Shown: positions 41,619 to 48,485 of the stretch, one piece after another
How the letters are laid out: every line of letters begins with the position of its first letter
Position numbering within the stretch: position 1 is the first letter of the stretch
Source of the DNA: Solirubrobacteraceae bacterium
Lineage (GTDB): Bacteria > Actinomycetota > Thermoleophilia > Solirubrobacterales > Solirubrobacteraceae
Direction of reading: 5' to 3'
Assembly: GCA_030447275.1 (NCBI GenBank)
Contig: JAUJPF010000029.1
Span: 1-48,485 of the forward strand
Length of the DNA stretch: 48,485 nt
Translations under genes and position numbers: made by a program
Notes under the pieces: generated by a model
The model's input: only the letters and a program-made list of their open reading frames with translations
What the model was told of the DNA's origin: nothing
Database searches by the model: none

Positions 41619-42791
41619 CTAGGCGGCGGTGGCCGTGGGCGCCTCGGCGCGCCGCGGCAGCAGCGTCTCGCGGGCGATGACGAGGCGCTGGATCTGCGAC
41701 GTGCCCTCGTAGAGCTGCATGATCTTCGCGTCGCGCATCAGCTTCTCGACGGGGTACTCCTTGATGAAGCCGTAGCCGCCGTAGATCTGGACGGCGTCCG
41801 TGGTGATCTCCATCGCCGAGTCGGCCGCGAAGCGCTTGGCGTGCGAGGACTCGAGCGTGTTGCGGTTGCCCTGGTCGAGGAGCGTCGCCGCATTCCAGGT
41901 CATCAGACGCGCGGCGTGGAGCTTCGTGCCCATGTCGGCGATCATGAACTGGATCGCCTGGTGCATCGCGATCGGCACGCCGAACTGGACGCGCTCCTTG
42001 GAGTAGTCGCAGGCGAACTCGAACGCCGCGCGGCCGATGCCGACGGCCATCGCCGCGACGCCGGGGCGCGTGAAGTCGAGCGTCTGCATGGCGACCTTGA
42101 ACCCGCGGTTCTCCTCACCGAGCATGTACTTCGCGTCGACCTCGGTGTCGTTGAAGGTCACGGTCGCCGTGTTCGACGCCCGCTGACCCATCTTGTCCTC
42201 CTTCTTGTCGATGACGACGGTGTCATCGCGGCGGACGAGGAAGGCGGAGATCCCGCGGTGGCCAGCGTCCATGTCGGTCTTCGCGTAGACCGTGAACCAG
42301 TCGGCGTACTGGCCGTTGGTGATGAAGCACTTCGAGCCGTTGAGGACGTACTTGTCGCCCTTCCTGACGGCCTTCGTGCGCATCCCCGAGACGTCGGAGC
42401 CGGCGCCCGGCTCGGTCAGGCAGAACGACGCGAGCTTGGGCGACTCGACCAGCTCGCCGAAGAACTCGCGCTTGACCTCGTCCGAGCCGGCGATGGTGAC
42501 CGGCGCGGAGGCCAGGCCGTTGGCGCCGAGCGACGTCTGGATGCCCGAGCAGCCCCAGGCGAGCTCCTCCTCGATGATCGTGCCGTCGAGGTGCGACAGG
42601 CCGGGCCCGCCGTACTCCTCGGGCACGTGCGTGTTCATCAGGCCCACGTCGTGGGCCTTGTCGATGATGTCCTGGGGCCAGGTTCCGTCCTTGTCGTACT
42701 CCCAAGCGACGGGCCGGATCTCCTTCTCCGCGAAGTCGTGGGCGAGATCGCGAAGGTTCTTCTGCTCGTCTGTGAGCGTGAAGTCGACCAT
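41619..42791 (-). CDS. Acyl-CoA dehydrogenase
   Basis: The 390-aa FadE/Acd-type enzyme: MVDFTLTDEQKNLRDLAHDF, NTHVPEEYGGPGLSHLD, FCLTEPGAGSDVSGMRTKAV (FAD/substrate signature), YVLNGSKCFITNGQYADWF, and MRDAKIMQLYEGTSQIQRLV with the catalytic Glu in YEGTSQIQ. Compact, the normal size for medium-chain enzymes. It ends 23 nt from the convergent sigma-like gene. An 18-bp perfect palindrome 37 nt upstream of the ATG suggests control by a TetR-type repressor encoded elsewhere. AGGAG lies 14 nt before the ATG. Confidence 0.96.
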   Translation of the reverse strand: MVDFTLTDEQKNLRDLAHDFAEKEIRPVAWEYDKDGTWPQDIIDKAHDVGLMNTHVPEEYGGPGLSHLDGTIIEEELAWGCSGIQTSLGANGLASAPVTIAGSDEVKREFFGELVESPKLASFCLTEPGAGSDVSGMRTKAVRKGDKYVLNGSKCFITNGQYADWFTVYAKTDMDAGHRGISAFLVRRDDTVVIDKKEDKMGQRASNTATVTFNDTEVDAKYMLGEENRGFKVAMQTLDFTRPGVAAMAVGIGRAAFEFACDYSKERVQFGVPIAMHQAIQFMIADMGTKLHAARLMTWNAATLLDQGNRNTLESSHAKRFAADSAMEITTDAVQIYGGYGFIKEYPVEKLMRDAKIMQLYEGTSQIQRLVIARETLLPRRAEAPTATAA

Positions 42792-42827
42792 GGTGAAAGG
42801 GGTGTCTCCTGTGGCGGCGACCAGCCG

Positions 42828-42845
42828 GTTGACTGGCCAGTCAAC
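42828..42845. promoter_or_regulatory. 18-bp perfect palindrome, probable TetR-type operator
   Basis: GTTGACTGGCCAGTCAAC is a perfect inverted repeat with no spacer, upstream of the acyl-CoA dehydrogenase. Its length and symmetry are typical of TetR-family operators that respond to acyl-CoA. A TACCCT hexamer (42864-42859, minus) upstream would place it just after the transcription start. Confidence 0.65.
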
Positions 42846-42869
42846 TTTGCGGCCGGGAAGGGTACTGCG

Positions 42870-43013
42870 TCAGTCCAACAGCACGGCGACGACGAGCGCG
42901 ATGCTCCCTGCGATCACCAGCAGCGTGACCACGACGAGCGGCCACTGCTCGGGGAAGACGGCGGGACGGCGCGGGCCGAACGAGCGGCGGCGGAAGCGCT
43001 TCCAGAGGGGCAT
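42870..43013 (-). CDS. Small single-pass membrane protein
   Basis: A 47-aa protein from ATG 43013: a basic N-terminus PLWKRFRRRSFGPRRPA, then one helix QWPLVVVTLLVIAGSIALVV ending LLD. The positive-inside pattern predicts a cytoplasmic N-terminus. No family recognised. A longer in-frame start exists but would add an unlikely Arg-rich stretch. Gene reality rests on the clean charge/hydrophobic design and codon bias only. Confidence 0.45.
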   Translation of the reverse strand: MPLWKRFRRRSFGPRRPAVFPEQWPLVVVTLLVIAGSIALVVAVLLD

Positions 43014-43096
43014 CGCCACCGGCGTACCCGCTTGGACGCCGCGCCGACGATGACGAGGTTGGGAAGACGGCTCACGACGGTGCCACACTAGTGACG

Positions 43097-43516
43097 ATGG
43101 AGGAGGCCTTCGGCACCGTCCTCTTCGCCGTCGTGATCGCCGCGGCGATCGCGGCGGTGCTCAGCATGCGCGGCGCCCGCTACGACCACGTCGGGCGCGG
43201 CGGGCTGTTCGAGGACGACAACAAGATGCGCCGCGAGCCGCCGGCGGCGGTGGTGGCCGCCGAGCGCGACGCCGAGATCCGCCAGATGCTCACGGCGCGC
43301 AACGACCGGCGCGAGGCTCGCGGGCAGGCGCCGCTGGACGTCGAGGACGAGCTGCACCGGCTGACCCGCGAGGCGCCCAGGGGCGCCGATCCCGCCCTGG
43401 AGGCCGAGGTCCGCCAGCTCGTGGTCGCCCGCAACGAGCGCCGCGCGCGCGCCGGAAAGCCCCCGCTGGAGGTGGAGGCCGAAGTTCAGCGGCAGCTTCG
43501 CGAGCTGACGGGGTAG
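43097..43516 (+). CDS. Membrane-anchored protein with two 35-residue repeats
   Basis: A 139-aa protein with an N-terminal membrane helix (about 6-24, GTVLFAVVIAAAIAAVLS) and a charged cytoplasmic part. Residues 67-83 (ARNDRREARGQAPLDVE) and 111-127 (ARNERRARAGKPPLEVE) are clear repeats 44 residues apart, each preceded by a helix EIRQMLT/EVRQLVV. Function unknown. A GTG at 43091 is an alternative start. CACACT, a one-mismatch -10, lies 7 nt before the ATG. The next gene follows 10 nt downstream. Confidence 0.75.
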   Translation: MEEAFGTVLFAVVIAAAIAAVLSMRGARYDHVGRGGLFEDDNKMRREPPAAVVAAERDAEIRQMLTARNDRREARGQAPLDVEDELHRLTREAPRGADPALEAEVRQLVVARNERRARAGKPPLEVEAEVQRQLRELTG

Positions 43517-43526
43517 TACGCGCCGC

Positions 43527-43832
43527 ATGGCCGATCCGAAGACGTACGAGCTCGACGAGCTCGTCACCCGCCCAGGCACGTACTTCAACCCCCAGACTGA
43601 CGTTCTCGTCGTCGTCGACGACAGCACCGACGTCGACTCCGAGATCTTCAACATGGAGGACTTCGAGGGGGCGGAGTGGGTCCTCATCGCCGACGACGCC
43701 CCGATCGACGAGGCGCGCCGCGACGACATGATCGAGCGCTTCCAGGTGACCCAGCGCCCGAGCCCCGGCGCCTACGACGAGGACGCCGAGGACGAGGTCG
43801 ACGAGCTGGAGCCCGACCCCGAGCCCGAGTGA
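43527..43832 (+). CDS. Acidic conserved hypothetical protein
   Basis: A 101-aa strongly acidic protein: KTYELDELVTRPGTYFNPQT, DVLVVVDDSTDVDSEIFNME, GAEWVLIADDAPIDEARRDD and a tail of Asp/Glu/Pro (EDAEDEVDELEPDPEPE). Short beta strands in residues 5-65 suggest a small folded domain followed by a disordered acidic tail. No function recognised. Its last 61 bases overlap the 3' end of the convergent terC gene. Confidence 0.75.
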   Translation: MADPKTYELDELVTRPGTYFNPQTDVLVVVDDSTDVDSEIFNMEDFEGAEWVLIADDAPIDEARRDDMIERFQVTQRPSPGAYDEDAEDEVDELEPDPEPE

Positions 43833-44766
43833 TCGTCGGCGCGCCGGTCGCCGATGACCGACGCGATCATCCCCAGCGCGAACGCGACGATGACGATCAG
43901 CAGGCTGACGACGGGTCCGATGTGGACCCACTTCTCGATGAGCAGCTTCACGCCGACGAGGCCGAGCACGATGGCGATCGTCTCGTCGAGGTAGCGGAAG
44001 CGCCGCATCAGGCCCTCGACGAGCACGAACAGCGCGCGCAGCCCGAGCAGCGCGAACACGTTCCCCATCCAGATCACGAACTCGTCGCGGGTGATCCCGA
44101 ACGCGGCGGGGATCGAGTCGATCGCGAACGCGATGTCGGCGGCGACGATCGCCGCGAGGCAGAGGAAGAGCGGCGTCGTGTACGTGCGGTGCTCGCGGCG
44201 CACGAACCACTTGTTGCCCTCGTAGCCGTCGGTGACCGGGAACACCTTGCGCACGAGCCGCACGACGAGGTTCTTGTCGGGGTCGACGTTCTCGCTCACG
44301 CCCCGCCAGATCCGGTACGCGAGCAGGATCAGCAGCGCGCCCAGGATGTAGAGGACGACCTCGAACTGCTCGATGAGCGCGACGCCGCCGAGGATGGCCA
44401 GGCCGCGCAGCACGAGCGCGAAGACGATGCCGAAGAACAGCAGCCGCGCGCGCAGCTCGACCGGCGTCCCGAAGTACGCGAAGAGCAGGAGGAAGACGAA
44501 GAGGTTGTCGAGCGAGAGCGAGCGCTCGATCAGGTAGACCGTCGTGTACAGACCGTCGATCAGGCCGTCGTGTACTCGAGCGCCCGCTCCGAGCCGTCGA
44601 GCACGAGCAGCACGACCGTCGCGGCAAGGCTGATCACGACCCAGCCGACGCTCCAGATCGCGCCCTCGCGGAACGACGGCTCGCGCCCGCGGGCGAAGAA
44701 GTGCAGGTCGAGCCAGAGGAACAGCAGCAGGAGGGCGACGAGCACCGCCCACGGCAGCAGGTCCAT
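43772..44766 (-). CDS. TerC-family integral membrane protein, interrupted by a 26-nt insertion
   Basis: TerC proteins are multi-helix membrane proteins linked to tellurite resistance and metal (Mn) homeostasis. ATG 44766 opens MDLLPWAVLVALLLLFLWLD; the first half ends GSERALEYTT, where a 26-nt near-duplicate (44549-44574) introduces a TGA. Beyond it LIERSLSLDNLFVFLLLFAY, DIAFAIDSIPAAFGITRDEF (conserved acidic metal-site motif) and FRYLDETIAIVLGLVGVKLL follow. Removing 26 nt restores a 322-aa protein exactly in frame. Its start overlaps the Ca2+/H+ exchanger stop (TAATG), linking two cation-related genes. Confidence 0.85.
44528..44574. repeat. Imperfect tandem repeat disrupting terC
   Basis: GATCAGGTAGACCGTCGTGTA (44528-44548, plus strand) recurs as GATCAGGCCGTCGTGTA (44558-44574), lacking four internal bases, with CAGACCGTC between. 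The extra 26 nt equal the terC frame disruption. Confidence 0.75.
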
Positions 44767-45890
44767 TACGCGTAGTAGAAGACGACGCCCATGAGGGCAT
44801 ACAGGGCTAGCAGCTGCAGCCCCTCGAACCACGTCGACTCGCCCTCGTTGACGACGAAGTTCGCCACGAGTATCGCCAGCAGCACCGCGACCAGCTCGTA
44901 GCCGTTGAACACCAGCGCCATCGGATGGTCGCCGATGCCGGGGATGAACGAGATGAGGACGAGGACCGGCGCGACGAACAGCGCGATCTGCGCGCTGGAG
45001 CCGATCGCGATGTTGACCGCCAGGTCCATCTTGTCCTTCGCGGCGAAGTAGATGGCCACCCAGTGCTCGGCCGCGTTGCCGACGATCGCCACGACGATCA
45101 GGCCGACGAAGAACTCGCTGATGCCGATGCTCTTCGACGCCTCGGTGATCGAGCCCACGAGGATCTCCGACATCACGCCGACGGCCACGCCGGCGATCGC
45201 GAGCATGAGCACGGAGCGCTTGATCGGCCACGCCTCGCCGACGTGGTCCTCCGCCGCGTGGGCCGGGTTGAACAGCGAGCGGTGGGTGCGCAGGCTGAAC
45301 AGCAGGCCCGCCGCGTAGGTCCCGAGCAGCACGATGGCGACGATGAACGACATCGTCTCGAGGTCGTTGCCGAAGTTGACCTCCTCGACGCCGACGCGCG
45401 GGAGCGAGCCGCCGTTGATCAGCTGGAACACCGCCGGCAGCACGAGCGCCCCGGCCGCGAGCAGCAGCATGAGGACCTGCACGTTCGCGGCGGTGCGGTC
45501 GAAGAACTGCCGCTCGCGCTTCCGGCCGCCCACGAACATCGCGAGCCCCATGACGAGCAGGACGTTGCCGAGGATCGAGCCGATGATCGACGCCTTGACG
45601 ACCTCTTGGAGCCCGGCGTTGAGCGCGAAGAACGCGATGACGAGCTCGGGGAAGTTGCCGAACGTGACGTTCAAAAAGCCGCCGATCCCCGGCCCGGTGC
45701 GCATCGCCAGCTCCTCGGTTGCGCGGCCCATGAGCGCCGCGGTGGGGATCACGCCGAGCGCGGCGGCGAGGAAGATCAGCGTGTACTCCTCGTGCGCGAC
45801 GATCTCGAGCAGGATCGCCGCCGGGATGAACGGGACGAGCAGGTAGGGCCAGCCGGAGCCGCTGAAGAGGAGTCTGCGTAGGCGCCCCAC
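44766..45890 (-). CDS. Calcium/proton (cation/H+) exchanger, CaCA family
   Basis: Exports Ca2+ against H+. The 374-aa product has about 11 membrane helices and the two inverted alpha repeats that form the ion site: VTFGNFPELVIAFFALNAG and VAIVGNAAEHWVAIYFAAKD, followed by NIAIGSSAQIALFVAPVLVL. A central acidic/polar loop (RVGVEEVNFGNDLETM) separates the halves. GTG 45890 is chosen by the first helix; no Shine-Dalgarno is visible. It lies 14 nt after the aldo/keto reductase stop, and terC overlaps its own stop. Confidence 0.93.
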   Translation of the reverse strand: MGRLRRLLFSGSGWPYLLVPFIPAAILLEIVAHEEYTLIFLAAALGVIPTAALMGRATEELAMRTGPGIGGFLNVTFGNFPELVIAFFALNAGLQEVVKASIIGSILGNVLLVMGLAMFVGGRKRERQFFDRTAANVQVLMLLLAAGALVLPAVFQLINGGSLPRVGVEEVNFGNDLETMSFIVAIVLLGTYAAGLLFSLRTHRSLFNPAHAAEDHVGEAWPIKRSVLMLAIAGVAVGVMSEILVGSITEASKSIGISEFFVGLIVVAIVGNAAEHWVAIYFAAKDKMDLAVNIAIGSSAQIALFVAPVLVLISFIPGIGDHPMALVFNGYELVAVLLAILVANFVVNEGESTWFEGLQLLALYALMGVVFYYA

Positions 45891-45904
45891 GGCGGCGAAG
45901 TCAA

Positions 45905-47035
45905 TCAGGCGGAGCGGGCGAGCTGCCGCGCGGGGTCGATCCGCCAGCGCCGGGCGACCGCCGCGAGATCGTCGCTCAGCGGCCACGCGTCGGCGCGCGG
46001 GTCGCCGTCGAAGTCCGGCGAGCCGCCCTTGAGCGTCATCGAGCCCGTGTTGTCGCCGATGCGCCGGATCTCCGCGACCTCCGCGGCGCTGAGCACGGGC
46101 TCGGCGGGGACGCCGGCCAGCTCGTTGCGCTTGGCCTCGATCGGCTTGGCGCGCGCGGGCTCCTCGATCAGCGTCGGCACCACGCAGCGGACCGCGTCGT
46201 GGGCCAGGTTCCACGTGCAGGCGAGCTGGAGCGGCGTCAGGCCGTGGCGGTCGGCGACCGGGCGCATCGCGTCGAGCCGCTCGCGGCCGCGCTCGATCCA
46301 GCCGGGCGGCCGGAACGTGCGGTGGTCGCGCTCGACGAACTCGTGCCCAGGCGCGACGTCGTCGTGGAACAGGCCGCCGTAGTCGACGACGCGCGTGATG
46401 ACGTCGACGCCGTTGCGCGCCGCCGCCTCGAGCGCCAGCTCGCCGGGCCACGGCTCGAGCGGGTTGAGGATGAGCATCGCCCAGTCGATCGCGGCGCCGA
46501 AGCGCTCGAAGCAGTCGATGACGTCGAGCGTGAACCCGTTCGCCGGGCCCGGGGCGACGCCGAGGGTGGTCACCAGGCCGGCGTCGCGCAGCGCCGCCAT
46601 CCCCTCCCACACCGCCTCGCTCGTGTAGCCGGTGCGATCGGGGTTGTGCAGCAGCAGCAGGTCGAAGCGGTCGGCGCCGATGCGCTCGAGGCTGCGCTCC
46701 GCGGCCATCCGCAGGTAGCCGGCGTAGCCGTCCGGCCCGCGCAGCCGCGGGTCGGTGAAGCGGGGAAAGCCCTTCGCGCCCTCGCGCTCGCCCTCGTAGA
46801 AGTCGTGGCCGACGGCGCCGACGAGCGAGTAGGCCTCGCGGTCGAGCCCGTCGAGCGCGCGGCCGAGCAGCCGGTCGGCCTCTCCGGCGCCGTAGGCGTC
46901 GGCGGTGATGACGGTGCGGATGCGCTCGTCGGGGCGCAGCAGCGCGACGAGCCGGTCGTCGTCGAGCGGCACGCCGAAGTGCATGAACCGCCCGCCGCTC
47001 CACGTGCCGAGCGCGGTGTGCGACGGCGCCGGCAT
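45905..47035 (-). CDS. Aldo/keto reductase
   Basis: A 376-aa (beta/alpha)8 NADPH oxidoreductase. Landmarks: RIRTVITADAYGAGEADRLL (catalytic Tyr region), ERIGADRFDLLLLHNPDRTG (catalytic His with DLLLLHNPD), LVTTLGVAPGPANGFTLDVI, and AAEVAEIRRIGDNTG near the end. The N-terminus is reduced compared with typical AKRs: the usual DTA segment before the Tyr reads ITADAYG. It is longer at the C-terminus (DFDGDPRADAWPLSDDLAAV). The ATG overlaps the lipoprotein stop by one base (TGATG). Substrate unknown; dehydrogenases acting on sugars such as galactose have this look. Confidence 0.85.
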   Translation of the reverse strand: MPAPSHTALGTWSGGRFMHFGVPLDDDRLVALLRPDERIRTVITADAYGAGEADRLLGRALDGLDREAYSLVGAVGHDFYEGEREGAKGFPRFTDPRLRGPDGYAGYLRMAAERSLERIGADRFDLLLLHNPDRTGYTSEAVWEGMAALRDAGLVTTLGVAPGPANGFTLDVIDCFERFGAAIDWAMLILNPLEPWPGELALEAAARNGVDVITRVVDYGGLFHDDVAPGHEFVERDHRTFRPPGWIERGRERLDAMRPVADRHGLTPLQLACTWNLAHDAVRCVVPTLIEEPARAKPIEAKRNELAGVPAEPVLSAAEVAEIRRIGDNTGSMTLKGGSPDFDGDPRADAWPLSDDLAAVARRWRIDPARQLARSA

Positions 47036-48021
47036 CAGCCGCCAGCGAGGCCGGCGCACTCCTGGAGCTTCGCGATGTCGCTCCCCGCGCGCTGCGCGCA
47101 CTCCTCGTACGGCGTCGCGGCCGCGCCGCCGCCTCCGCCGCCGCCACCGGGGGGCTGGGCGCCGCCCTGCGCGGACTGCACGTTCTCGGGCTCGCGGATC
47201 TCCTGCTTGGCATTGATCGCGCCGAAGCCCATCTCGAACTTGATCGTGCCGCTCGTCAGGCCGTTGGCCTGCTGGCGGACGGCCTCGGGAACCTCGAACT
47301 TCAGGCGCACGTTGATGCGGCGCAGGATCTTGTCCTCCTCGCCGGTCCACAGCTCGAGCTGGGCCTCCTTGACCGCCTCGCCGAGCTGCTGGCGCTCGGT
47401 CTCGGTGAGCTGCCGGGCGCGGCGCCCCTCGGCCTGCTCGGCGCGCGCGAGCACGCGGTTGACGTCCTCGAGCAGCCGCGCGACGTCGACCCCGGAGCGG
47501 ATGTGCAGCGTCTCCGCGCCCCCGACGTCCTCCTTGCCGACGTACTTCGGGTCGCGCAGCCAGCGCTGCGGGTCGACCCCGAGCGAGCGCAGGCTGACGC
47601 CGCCGTCCTCGCCCGTGTCCTGGGCGAGCGCCTTGCGGTAGCGCTCGAACTGCTCGTCGGGGATCGCCACCGACTGGTCCTGGATCTTGATGAAGCCCTT
47701 CTCGCCGGTCGACACCGCCCCGGCGCGGAAGGTCTGGCCGCCCGCCTCCACCTTCGCGTCGAAGTCAAAGCGCGGCACCGCGTTGCGCTCGGCGGTCTCG
47801 AACGGGCCCGAGAGCGTGATCCGCACGGGGCCCTGGAGCTGGGCGAGCCCGCCGAGGTCGAGCCGCAGGCCGGCGTCGAGCCGGCCGCTCTTGATGTCCT
47901 TGTCCTCGCCGAACGTCTGCTTGAGGACCTGCTGGACGTCGACGTCTTCGTCGCCGCCGCACGCGGCGAGGCCGAAGGCGGATGCGAGCACGGCGAGGAG
48001 GAGCAGAGGCCAGCGATGCAT
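47035..48021 (-). CDS. Secreted lipoprotein (LppX/LprAFG-like)
   Basis: A 328-aa protein with a lipoprotein signal peptide: MHRWPLLLLAVLASAFGLAA, then Cys21 (lipobox LAAC). The body has repeated amphipathic strands (SGRLDAGLRLDLGGLAQLQG, RFDFDAKVEAGGQTFRAG, FIKIQDQSVAIPDEQFERYR, TIKFEMGFGAINAKQEI) as in the LppX/LprG half-barrel that carries lipids across the actinobacterial envelope. A Pro/Gly-rich linker with nine glycines precedes a small C-terminal helix containing two cysteines (ECAQRAG, LQECAGL), probably disulfide-bonded. Family placement is by pattern and remains tentative. Confidence 0.72.
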   Translation of the reverse strand: MHRWPLLLLAVLASAFGLAACGGDEDVDVQQVLKQTFGEDKDIKSGRLDAGLRLDLGGLAQLQGPVRITLSGPFETAERNAVPRFDFDAKVEAGGQTFRAGAVSTGEKGFIKIQDQSVAIPDEQFERYRKALAQDTGEDGGVSLRSLGVDPQRWLRDPKYVGKEDVGGAETLHIRSGVDVARLLEDVNRVLARAEQAEGRRARQLTETERQQLGEAVKEAQLELWTGEEDKILRRINVRLKFEVPEAVRQQANGLTSGTIKFEMGFGAINAKQEIREPENVQSAQGGAQPPGGGGGGGGAAATPYEECAQRAGSDIAKLQECAGLAGG

Positions 48022-48029
48022 GGCGGCCC

Positions 48030-48039
48030 AGCGTACACT
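48030..48039. promoter_or_regulatory. Bidirectional -10 element between lipoprotein and ArsA genes
   Basis: Within AGCGTACACT, TACACT (48034-48039, plus) lies 11 nt before ATG 48051. TACGCT (48035-48030, minus) lies 8 nt before ATG 48021. The two share the central TA base pairs. Neither gene has a Shine-Dalgarno, fitting leaderless divergent transcripts. Confidence 0.55.
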
Positions 48040-48050
48040 CGCGCACCTGG

Positions 48051-48485
48051 ATGGCCTCCCGGACGATCCTCTACACGGGCAAGGGCGGCGTCGGGAAGAC
48101 CTCGGTCGCCGCGGCGACCGCGCGACGCTGCGCCGCCGCCGGCGCGCGGACGATCGTGCTGTCGACGGACCCCGCGCACTCGCTGGCCGACGTGCTCTGC
48201 GAGGAGGTCGGCGACGCTCCGACGCCGCTGGGCGAGCGGCTGTGGGCACAGCAGATCTCGGCCCAGGACGCGCTCGAGCGCAACTGGGCCGCCGTCCAGG
48301 ACTGGATGGGCGACATGCTCGTCGAGCGCGGCGTCGACCGCATCAGCGCCGAGGAGCTGACGGTCCCGCCCGGCGCCGACGAGCTGTTCAGCCTGCTCGC
48401 GCTGCGCGGCCACCACGAGAGCGGTGACTACGACGTCGTCGTCGTCGACTGCGCCCCGACCGGCGAGACGCTGCGGCTGCTCTCG
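48051..48485 (+). CDS. ArsA-family ATPase, 5' part (runs off the window)
   Basis: The 145 visible residues begin ASRTILYTGKGGVGKTSVAA with the deviant P-loop GKGGVGKT (10-17), then IVLSTDPAHSLADVL (switch I signature) and YDVVVVDCAPTGETLRLLS (switch II). This matches ArsA/GET3-type anion- or tail-anchored-protein-associated ATPases. Actinobacterial genomes often carry such genes as pairs of uncertain function without arsenic genes nearby. No arsR or arsB is visible here, so arsenite export should not be assumed. Confidence 0.92.
   Translation, partial: MASRTILYTGKGGVGKTSVAAATARRCAAAGARTIVLSTDPAHSLADVLCEEVGDAPTPLGERLWAQQISAQDALERNWAAVQDWMGDMLVERGVDRISAEELTVPPGADELFSLLALRGHHESGDYDVVVVDCAPTGETLRLLS

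Noticed and set aside
41619..41622. A fourth shared CTAG stop between the sigma-like gene and the acyl-CoA dehydrogenase
   Set aside because: The sigma-like gene's proper C-terminal frame, after correcting two missing bases, ends at TAG 41596, so the overlap at 41619 belongs to a shifted frame.

Overview
This is a very G+C-rich bacterial chromosomal segment, dense in genes, with many GTG/TTG starts and many 1-8 nt gene overlaps. The content points to a high-GC actinobacterium. The clusters radA-disA-carD-ispD and tilS-hpt-ftsH-folP, the PadR, MerR and hemerythrin-type genes, and the codon bias make a member of the Thermoleophilia (Solirubrobacterales-like) my best guess. That placement is inference; no rRNA gene is present to confirm it.

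Layout. 1-3.8 kb, minus strand: radA, disA, carD and ispD (cut by the window edge). 3.9-5.0 kb: osmC on the plus strand and a badly damaged trans-sulfuration-type PLP enzyme gene. 5.0-15.1 kb, mostly minus: clpC, lysS, greA, dusB, coaX, a GST-like gene (plus), a secreted parallel-beta-helix-like protein and a truncated folP. This stretch is full of single-base indels and internal deletions, most simply explained as poor sequence or assembly. 15.3-20.6 kb, minus: ftsH, hpt, tilS, a MerR-HTH/class III cyclase, an SCP2 protein and a phasin-like protein. 20.7-26.5 kb: a nucleoside phosphorylase, a DUF488 protein, a second phasin-like protein, a large three-domain cell-wall enzyme, a hypothetical and a PNPOx-like protein. 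26.5-32.3 kb: a MerR regulator divergent from an acyl-CoA dehydrogenase/hydrolase/HlyIII run, then rnhA, an LLM flavoprotein and an AlkZ-like protein. 32.3-35.5 kb: a UBP zinc finger, a glutaredoxin-like domain and a thioredoxin-reductase-like flavoprotein lacking CxxC, a YiiX-like papain-fold protein, and hemerythrin. 35.5-42.8 kb: a sirtuin coupled to a HAD/enoyl-CoA hydratase fusion, SRPBCC, PadR, a dehalogenase-like hydrolase, a sigma/anti-sigma fusion-like membrane protein and a second acyl-CoA dehydrogenase behind an 18-bp perfect palindrome. 42.8-48.5 kb: small membrane proteins, TerC, a Ca2+/H+ exchanger, an aldo/keto reductase, a lipoprotein and the start of an ArsA-type ATPase.

Functionally the window joins genome maintenance and c-di-AMP signalling (radA, disA, carD), protein quality control (clpC, ftsH), translation and cofactor genes (lysS, dusB, tilS, coaX, folP), beta-oxidation (two acyl-CoA dehydrogenases, the HAD/ECH fusion, probable regulators) and envelope functions.

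The strongest window-wide signal is regulatory. At least fourteen start codons sit 6-11 nt downstream of a TANNNT hexamer, the arrangement expected for leaderless mRNAs. At two divergent pairs the same few bases supply a -10 hexamer on both strands. Convergent pairs repeatedly end on a shared CTAG, with TAG stops on both strands. The best candidates for little-described biology are the sigma-like protein with a built-in HX3CX2C zinc motif and membrane anchor (40.2-41.6 kb), the zinc finger/glutaredoxin-like/CxxC-less reductase unit (32.4-33.9 kb), and the transglycosylase + degenerate LytM + M15-like enzyme (22.5-25.0 kb).
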